Below are positions 5,772-8,848 of a stretch of DNA of 8,848 nucleotides, in pieces. The notes under the pieces were generated by a model. That model was not told the origin of the DNA. It saw only the letters and a list, made by a program, of their open reading frames with translations, and ran no database searches. The position numbers were made by a program, and so were the translations under genes. The DNA comes from DASSWG01 sp035705295 (GTDB lineage Bacteria; Bacteroidota; Bacteroidia; Flavobacteriales; Flavobacteriaceae). Position 1 is the stretch's first letter, and each line of letters opens with the position of its first letter. The DNA lies in assembly GCA_035705295.1 (NCBI GenBank), contig DASSWG010000150.1, positions 1 through 8,848 on the forward strand, given 5' to 3'.

Positions 5772-5834
5772 GCCGTAAAACTACACCGTAATTTTTCAAC
5801 GACGAACTCATTTTAACTTTTTTGCTTTAATAAA

Positions 5835-5859
5835 AAAGCTTGCCGTAAAAGCAAGCTTT
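5835..5859 (-). terminator. Intrinsic terminator after yceI-like gene
   Basis: AAAGCTTGC (5835-5843) pairs perfectly with GCAAGCTTT (5851-5859) around a 7-base loop. On the minus strand the stem runs into TTTATTAAAG, giving a continuous run of six T. It lies about 28 bp past the stop codon of 5887-6462 and separates that operon from trpG. Confidence 0.88.
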
Positions 5860-5886
5860 GATTTTTCGAAAAACAATAAATTCGAC

Positions 5887-6462
5887 TTAGAATTTCAACA
5901 AAACTTCCACGTCGAAGTTGTCATAGATCATATTGTCGCCCAAGTTGTCGAAAAAACTTCCGGAGCCGTAGCGCACATTGTATTTTGCCCGGTCAATTTG
6001 AAAACTTGCGGAAGCGGTGTTTTCTACCATTTTCAAATCGAACTCAATGGGGTTCGTGATTTCTTTGATCGTTAGGTCTGCATTGATTTTATAACCGTCC
6101 GAGGTTTTTTCGGCCGAGGTGATCACCAATTTTGACGTTGGGAAAGTTTCCACCCCAAAAAAATCATCCGATTTTAAATGCCCTTCCAATTTTGTTTGGT
6201 ATTCGCCCGAAAGGTCGGTTACGGCAATCGTGTTCATATCGATCGTGAACTCGCCACCGATCAATTTTCCATCTTCCATCAAAAAATGGCCGCTTTTCAA
6301 CTGAATGGTGCCTGAATGTTGCCCGGTCACTTTTTTTCCGACCCAGTTCACCGTGCTTTCTTTGATGTCAATTTTCTTTTTGATCGTTTCCAAGCTTGTA
6401 AATGACAATGCACTTAAAATGACCGTTGCCAAAAGGGCTGGTTTTAAAAAATTTGTTTTCAT
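5887..6462 (-). CDS. YceI family secreted lipocalin-like protein
   Basis: A 191-residue exported protein. The start at 6462 is chosen because it opens a proper signal peptide (MKTNFLKPALLATVILSALSF); the longer frame would add 25 polar residues overlapping the upstream gene. The YceI domain covers about residues 29-191: the opening strand STVNWVGKKVTGQHSGTIQLKSG, the GEFTIDMNTI strand, the family hallmark LKSDDFFGVETFPTSKLVIT (97-115), and the closing FQIDRAKYNVRYGSG...FDVEVLL. YceI proteins form an extended lipocalin-like beta barrel that holds polyisoprenoid lipids in the periplasm; many are induced by stress or high pH. It is placed 40 bp after a MarR regulator gene, an arrangement common in Flavobacteriia, so it is probably the regulator's target through their shared promoter. 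A strong terminator follows. Confidence 0.93.
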   Translation of the reverse strand: MKTNFLKPALLATVILSALSFTSLETIKKKIDIKESTVNWVGKKVTGQHSGTIQLKSGHFLMEDGKLIGGEFTIDMNTIAVTDLSGEYQTKLEGHLKSDDFFGVETFPTSKLVITSAEKTSDGYKINADLTIKEITNPIEFDLKMVENTASASFQIDRAKYNVRYGSGSFFDNLGDNMIYDNFDVEVLLKF

Positions 6463-6502
6463 CTTTCTGTTTTTGTTTTTAAAATTAATAATTGGGTTTT
6501 GC

Positions 6503-7000
6503 TTATCGCTCGTTTTTATGGTCTTGGGAGCGGCCAAGTGTTGGCGGAAAATCTTGCAGTTTTTCCAACAACAGGTTCAATTGTTTGAGTTCTTTTTTGG
6601 AAAATCGCCCACAAATCAATTCATCGACCTTTTTCACTTTGGGGTCTATTTTTTCCAAAAGTTCCAATCCGTTTTCATTGATCGTTATTTCCACTTTCCG
6701 ACGGTTTTTTTCGCACACAATGCGTTCCGCCAGTTTCTTTTCGATCAATTTATCGACCAACCGGGTGGTGTTGCTGTTGCGGTGGATCATCCGTTGTTGG
6801 ATGGTTTCCAAATTGGCGGGCGTTCCTTTTTGACCGCGCAAAATACGCAATACATTGAATTGTGGTCCCGAAAGGGCGAAAGGCTTCAAAATTTCCGACA
6901 TATAGTCCTTAATTGAAGTGGAGCCAACCAACATGTTCAACACCACTTTTTTTGACTCGGATAAATTTCCCGTGGTTTGAAGCCGTTCTTCGATTTTCAT
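6503..7000 (-). CDS. MarR family transcriptional regulator
   Basis: A 165-residue winged-helix dimer of the MarR type. The N-terminal dimer helix is at about 14-38 (SESKKVVLNMLVGSTSIKDYMSEIL); then come LSGPQFNVLRIL (43-54), the recognition helix in NLETIQQRMIHRNSNTTRLVDKLIEKKL (63-90), and the wing AERIVCEKNRRKVEITINENG (91-111). A C-terminal coiled helix follows. C96 in the wing and C130 in the C-terminal helix are the only Cys, so an oxidation sensor of OhrR style is possible but the usual N-terminal Cys is not there. The start at 7000 is chosen because it fits the family length, and the predicted operator and promoter end exactly there. It heads a two-gene unit with the YceI gene. The long Gln/Lys-rich tail (DFPPTLGRSQDHKNER) is probably disordered. 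Confidence 0.93.
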   Translation of the reverse strand: MKIEERLQTTGNLSESKKVVLNMLVGSTSIKDYMSEILKPFALSGPQFNVLRILRGQKGTPANLETIQQRMIHRNSNTTRLVDKLIEKKLAERIVCEKNRRKVEITINENGLELLEKIDPKVKKVDELICGRFSKKELKQLNLLLEKLQDFPPTLGRSQDHKNER

Positions 7001-7026
7001 TGTGATTACAACTTTTGTAGGCACAA
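7000..7026. promoter_or_regulatory. Candidate MarR operator palindrome
   Basis: The plus strand reads TTGTG-N3-ACAA-N3-TTGT-N3-CACAA, symmetrical about 7013. The inner core TACAA-CTT-TTGTA (7007-7019) has 5-bp perfect arms, and outer arms TTGTG/CACAA are at equal distance. It overlaps the first base of the MarR start codon and the -7 box of its promoter. Dyads of this size are typical MarR sites, so autorepression of the MarR-YceI operon is the natural reading (inference). Confidence 0.6.
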
Positions 7027-7052
7027 ATGTAGGGTATGCCCAATTGTCCAAA
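7024..7052 (-). promoter_or_regulatory. Promoter of the MarR-YceI operon
   Basis: The minus strand has TACATTTG (7024-7031), a perfect match to the Bacteroidota -7 element TAnnTTTG, and TTTG at 7049-7052 as the -33 element, with a 17-bp spacer. The spacer holds a near-palindrome, GGGTATGCCC (7032-7041). The implied start of transcription lies at about 7015-7020, within the palindrome at 7000-7026, giving a very short leader. Confidence 0.6.
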
Positions 7053-7201
7053 TGTGAACAAAACGTTAAAGTTTATTGTTTTCTCGTTCAAAAACTTCAC
7101 AAAAAAACCGAATTGGGAAAAGTCCAACTAAGAACTGTGAAATTTTGTTAAAATAGCTTTTGTTTGGAACTTCATGGGTTATCTTGCCGCGATTGTGGAG
7201 A

Positions 7202-7218
7202 GGGAAAATGTTTTTCCC
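7202..7218 (+). promoter_or_regulatory. Leader hairpin before redoxin gene
   Basis: GGGAAAA (7202-7208) pairs perfectly with TTTTCCC (7212-7218) around a TGT loop, 18 bp before the start codon at 7237. There is no T run after it, so it is not a terminator. It could be an mRNA leader hairpin or an operator half-site pair. A short CCC-AAT-GGG overlap allows an alternative fold. Confidence 0.4.
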
Positions 7219-7236
7219 AATGGGTAATTTGTTCGA

Positions 7237-7842
7237 ATGAAAACATTGAAATTTTTAACGGCAACTGTTGTTATAGCGTTGGTTTTTGCTTTTGCATTGC
7301 ACGCTTCTTTTTTAAAATGGGGCCAAACATACGGCATTGGAAGTGTTGTCGATAATTTTATATTGAAAAGCATAAACGGCAACTATGTTTCACTCTCCGA
7401 TTATAAAAATTCGAAGGGTGTTATTTTGGTTTTTACCTCTTTTCGCTGCCCCTATTCCAAAAACCACGACACGAAACTTCAAAAATTGGACAAACGTTAC
7501 GGTCCAAAAGGGTATTCTGTGATCGCCATTGATCCCACAATTTCCGAAACCGATATTTTTAAACGCCTAAGAAGCCAAATTTCCAAAACCGATTTCTCCT
7601 TCCCCTATCTACTGGATGAAAACCAAGAAATGGCCGAAAATTTCAACGTGGAAAAAGTGCCCACCGCCTTTATTCTCCAAAAGAAAAAACCTGGTTTCGT
7701 TATCCGTTATTTTGGACCAATTGATGTTTTTTCGGACGGTGAAAACAAAAACCATATCGATCTTGTTATGGCACAATTGCTGAAAACAGGGAAAATCACG
7801 ACCGACAAAGTCAAAATTACCGGTTGTCGGATCAAACCGTAA
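7237..7842 (+). CDS. Exported redoxin/thioredoxin-fold protein
   Basis: A 201-residue protein with an N-terminal hydrophobic signal or anchor (residues 5-25, ending ALHASF), so it should act in the periplasm or at the membrane. The AhpC/TSA-redoxin fold follows: FILKSINGNYVSLSDYKNSKGVILVF (41-66), the active-site loop SFRCPYSK (68-75, C71), a helix DTKLQKLDKRYGPKGYSVIAID (78-99), FPYLLDENQEMAENFNVEKVPTAFIL (122-147) with the cis-Pro P142. It ends in ITGCRIK (C197). The only two Cys are C71 and C197. Relatives with a CNHCPY loop carry CxxC; here the first of that pair is S68. The relatives' C-terminal GCxIK motif, kept here, may supply the resolving Cys. Disulfide or peroxide chemistry is therefore plausible but unproven. 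The gene is divergent from the MarR operon. Confidence 0.85.
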   Translation: MKTLKFLTATVVIALVFAFALHASFLKWGQTYGIGSVVDNFILKSINGNYVSLSDYKNSKGVILVFTSFRCPYSKNHDTKLQKLDKRYGPKGYSVIAIDPTISETDIFKRLRSQISKTDFSFPYLLDENQEMAENFNVEKVPTAFILQKKKPGFVIRYFGPIDVFSDGENKNHIDLVMAQLLKTGKITTDKVKITGCRIKP

Positions 7843-7895
7843 AAATGGCATTGGGTTTGTTGTTTTCTTTTTTTCCTATTCTCTTTTAAATCATT

Positions 7896-7903
7896 TACTT
7901 TTG
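7896..7903 (+). promoter_or_regulatory. Candidate promoter of the rhodanese pair
   Basis: TACTTTTG is a perfect match to the Bacteroidota -7 element TAnnTTTG, 20 bp before the start codon at 7924. The -33 region is only T-rich, with no clear TTTG at the expected distance. It suggests that the two rhodanese genes can be transcribed separately from the redoxin gene 81 bp upstream; no terminator is visible between them. Confidence 0.45.
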
Positions 7904-7923
7904 CGTTTGAAAAAATAACTTCG

Positions 7924-8232
7924 ATGAAAGATTTAACAGTAAAAGAATGGAAGCAGTTGCTCGAAAAAGAAGAAAATGCATTTGTTTTGGACGTGCGCAC
8001 CGACGAAGAATTTGAGGAAGGCCACCTGCCGGATGCAACACAACTCGATATTTACCAAGGCGCCGAATTTTTGGAAAGCTTGGAAAAACTGGACAAATCA
8101 AAAAACTATTACGTTTATTGCCGTTCCGGCGGAAGAAGCCAACAAGCTTGCCAATTGATGGATCAAATGGGATTTGGCGAAACCTATAATTTGGTGGGCG
8201 GCTATGACGAATGGAAAAAAAACAGTTTATGA
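7924..8232 (+). CDS. Cytosolic single-domain rhodanese
   Basis: A 102-residue GlpE-type rhodanese (sulfurtransferase) without a signal peptide. The domain fills the protein: LTVKEWKQLLEKEENAFVLDVRTDEEFEEGHLPDA (4-38, with the family DVR and GH-P motifs), then YYVYCRSGGRSQQACQLM with active-site C66 in the loop CRSGGRS, and YNLVGGYDEWKK at the end (GG..W). The CRSGGRS loop is the classic six-residue thiosulfate/persulfide-binding cradle, so C66 can carry a persulfide for transfer to thiophilic acceptors. Its last codons overlap the next gene by ATGA, so translation of the two is probably coupled. Confidence 0.93.
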   Translation: MKDLTVKEWKQLLEKEENAFVLDVRTDEEFEEGHLPDATQLDIYQGAEFLESLEKLDKSKNYYVYCRSGGRSQQACQLMDQMGFGETYNLVGGYDEWKKNSL

Positions 8233-8633
8233 AAAAACAAATTTTATTGGTCGCGATGCTTTGCCTGTTCACACTTTTAGGCTGCAAAGAGAATTCGGAA
8301 AAACCCAGCGATCTCAGTCAAATAACCTTGGTAAGCCCGGAAGAAGCGGCACTTTTACTGCAAATGCAAAACACCCAATTGGTGGATGTGCGCACGGTAG
8401 AAGAGTTTGAAACCGGAAAAATTGAGGGAGCCGTCAATTTAGTCTATCAAAAAAACTTTTCCGAAAAAATAGCAGAATTGGACAAAAGCAAACCGGTATT
8501 GGTCTATTGCCAATCGGGTGGGCGCAGCGCGAAATGTGCCGAAATTTTAAAGGAGGCCGGTTTTGAAAAAATTTATGATCTCGAAGGCGGTTTGACGCAA
8601 TGGGCTCGAGCAGGGAACGAGATTTTGAAGTAA
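8229..8633 (+). CDS. Lipoprotein rhodanese (envelope)
   Basis: A 134-residue rhodanese with a lipoprotein signal, MKKQILLVAMLCLFTLLGC (lipobox LLGC, C19); the start at 8229 is chosen because it gives this signal and the ATGA overlap with the upstream stop, while an in-frame Met at 8211 would add six residues before it. After a polar linker (ENSEKPSDLSQ) the rhodanese domain runs from about 33: VSPEEAALLLQMQNTQLVDVRTVEEFETGKIEGAVNL, then VYCQSGGRSAKCAEIL with active-site C94 (CQSGGRS), and DLEGGLTQWARAG. All catalytic elements are present. It resembles PspE-type periplasmic rhodaneses but is lipid-anchored, probably in the outer membrane. Its 30-40% visible similarity to the upstream rhodanese suggests an old duplication with retargeting. 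A strong terminator follows. Confidence 0.92.
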   Translation: MKKQILLVAMLCLFTLLGCKENSEKPSDLSQITLVSPEEAALLLQMQNTQLVDVRTVEEFETGKIEGAVNLVYQKNFSEKIAELDKSKPVLVYCQSGGRSAKCAEILKEAGFEKIYDLEGGLTQWARAGNEILK

Positions 8634-8663
8634 GACCCATAATTGAACCAAGTTTCAACCATG

Positions 8664-8692
8664 AAAAAGACCGGCTTTTGGCCGGCCTTTTT
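8664..8692 (+). terminator. Intrinsic terminator of rhodanese operon
   Basis: AAAAAG-A-CCGGC (8664-8675) pairs with GCCGG-C-CTTTTT (8681-8692) around a TTTTG loop, with a single A-C mismatch. It runs straight into TTTTTGTTTATTTTT on the plus strand, about 30 bp past the stop codon. Confidence 0.92.
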
Positions 8693-8774
8693 GTTTATTT
8701 TTAATTCAAAGGCAGTTTCAGAAATAAGACAACTATTTGATTTAAAGCAAATTAATTCGTATTTTTAGACAAAC

Positions 8775-8816
8775 AAAACCCCGAAAATGGATGTTCGGCC
8801 CAAAAATCGGGGTTTT
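8775..8816. terminator. Second hairpin, likely bidirectional terminator
   Basis: AAAACCCCGA (8775-8784) pairs perfectly with TCGGGGTTTT (8807-8816) around a 22-base loop, with T-rich tails on both strands. It follows the rhodanese terminator by 80 bp, so it probably ends a minus-strand gene lying beyond the right edge, or backs up the first terminator. The gap 8693-8774 shows no gene. Confidence 0.6.
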
Positions 8817-8848
8817 TATCTAAAAATCTATGACCAAAATACGAAGAA

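Noticed and set aside
6305..6916. Open frame of 203 codons on the plus strand
   Set aside because: It lies antisense to the YceI and MarR genes, both of which have clear family motifs; the product is a Phe-rich shadow with no recognisable domain.
7895..8287. Open frame of 130 codons on the minus strand
   Set aside because: Antisense to the first rhodanese, whose active-site motif fixes the real frame.
8830..8848. ATG followed by six sense codons at the right edge (MTKIRR)
   Set aside because: Too little sequence to tell a gene start from chance; the minus strand also reads open here.

Overview
The window looks like chromosomal DNA from a member of the Bacteroidota, most likely Flavobacteriaceae. 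This rests on the low-G+C sequence, the very T-rich stretches before start codons with almost no Shine-Dalgarno sequences, and several candidate promoters with the Bacteroidota -7 element (TAnnTTTG). The protein set also fits: many MKK... signal peptides and lipoproteins, a MORN-variant protein, a YceI protein and lmo0937/DUF5670-type mini membrane proteins. There are no rRNA, tRNA, CRISPR, transposase or phage genes. The first 7 kb is coded entirely on the minus strand and the last 1.6 kb entirely on the plus strand.

Left part (1-3370, minus strand). Five genes for poorly characterised proteins, four of them exported. In transcription order they are: a small secreted protein of unknown function (2923-3369), a second one (2298-2903) and a secreted DUF4189-domain protein (1476-2270), with gaps of only 19 and 27 bp that suggest one operon; then a cytosolic-looking unknown protein (739-1260) and a secreted MORN-variant protein (5-709). 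The gaps here carry short dispersed repeats of GCGTTCTTTGCG type and GTCTTAYGTC type. The second type reaches into the 3' end of a gene.

Middle part (3370-5890, minus strand). An outer-membrane-type lipoprotein (3659-4330) is followed by an intrinsic terminator that sits between degenerate repeat units. Next comes a compact operon of three tiny genes: two tandem paralogues of the DUF5670 two-helix membrane protein (4844-4996, 4645-4803) and an acidic 52-residue lipoprotein (4449-4607), ending at a strong terminator. A lone glutamine amidotransferase subunit of the TrpG/PabA family (5205-5771) follows, without its synthase partner in view.

Right part (5887-8848). A MarR-family regulator (6503-7000) and a YceI-family secreted protein (5887-6462) form a likely two-gene operon ending at a clear terminator. 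A two-part palindrome with a TACAA-N3-TTGTA core lies exactly at the regulator's start codon and predicted promoter, which fits autorepression. Divergently, on the plus strand, lie an exported redoxin/thioredoxin-fold protein (7237-7842) and a translationally coupled pair of single-domain rhodaneses, one cytosolic (7924-8232) and one a lipoprotein (8229-8633), closed by a strong terminator. Together these suggest a small redox and sulfur-handling neighbourhood split between cytoplasm and envelope. That functional link is inference. No intergenic stretch exceeds 300 bp; the longest, 3370-3658, holds repeats, a palindrome and a terminator.
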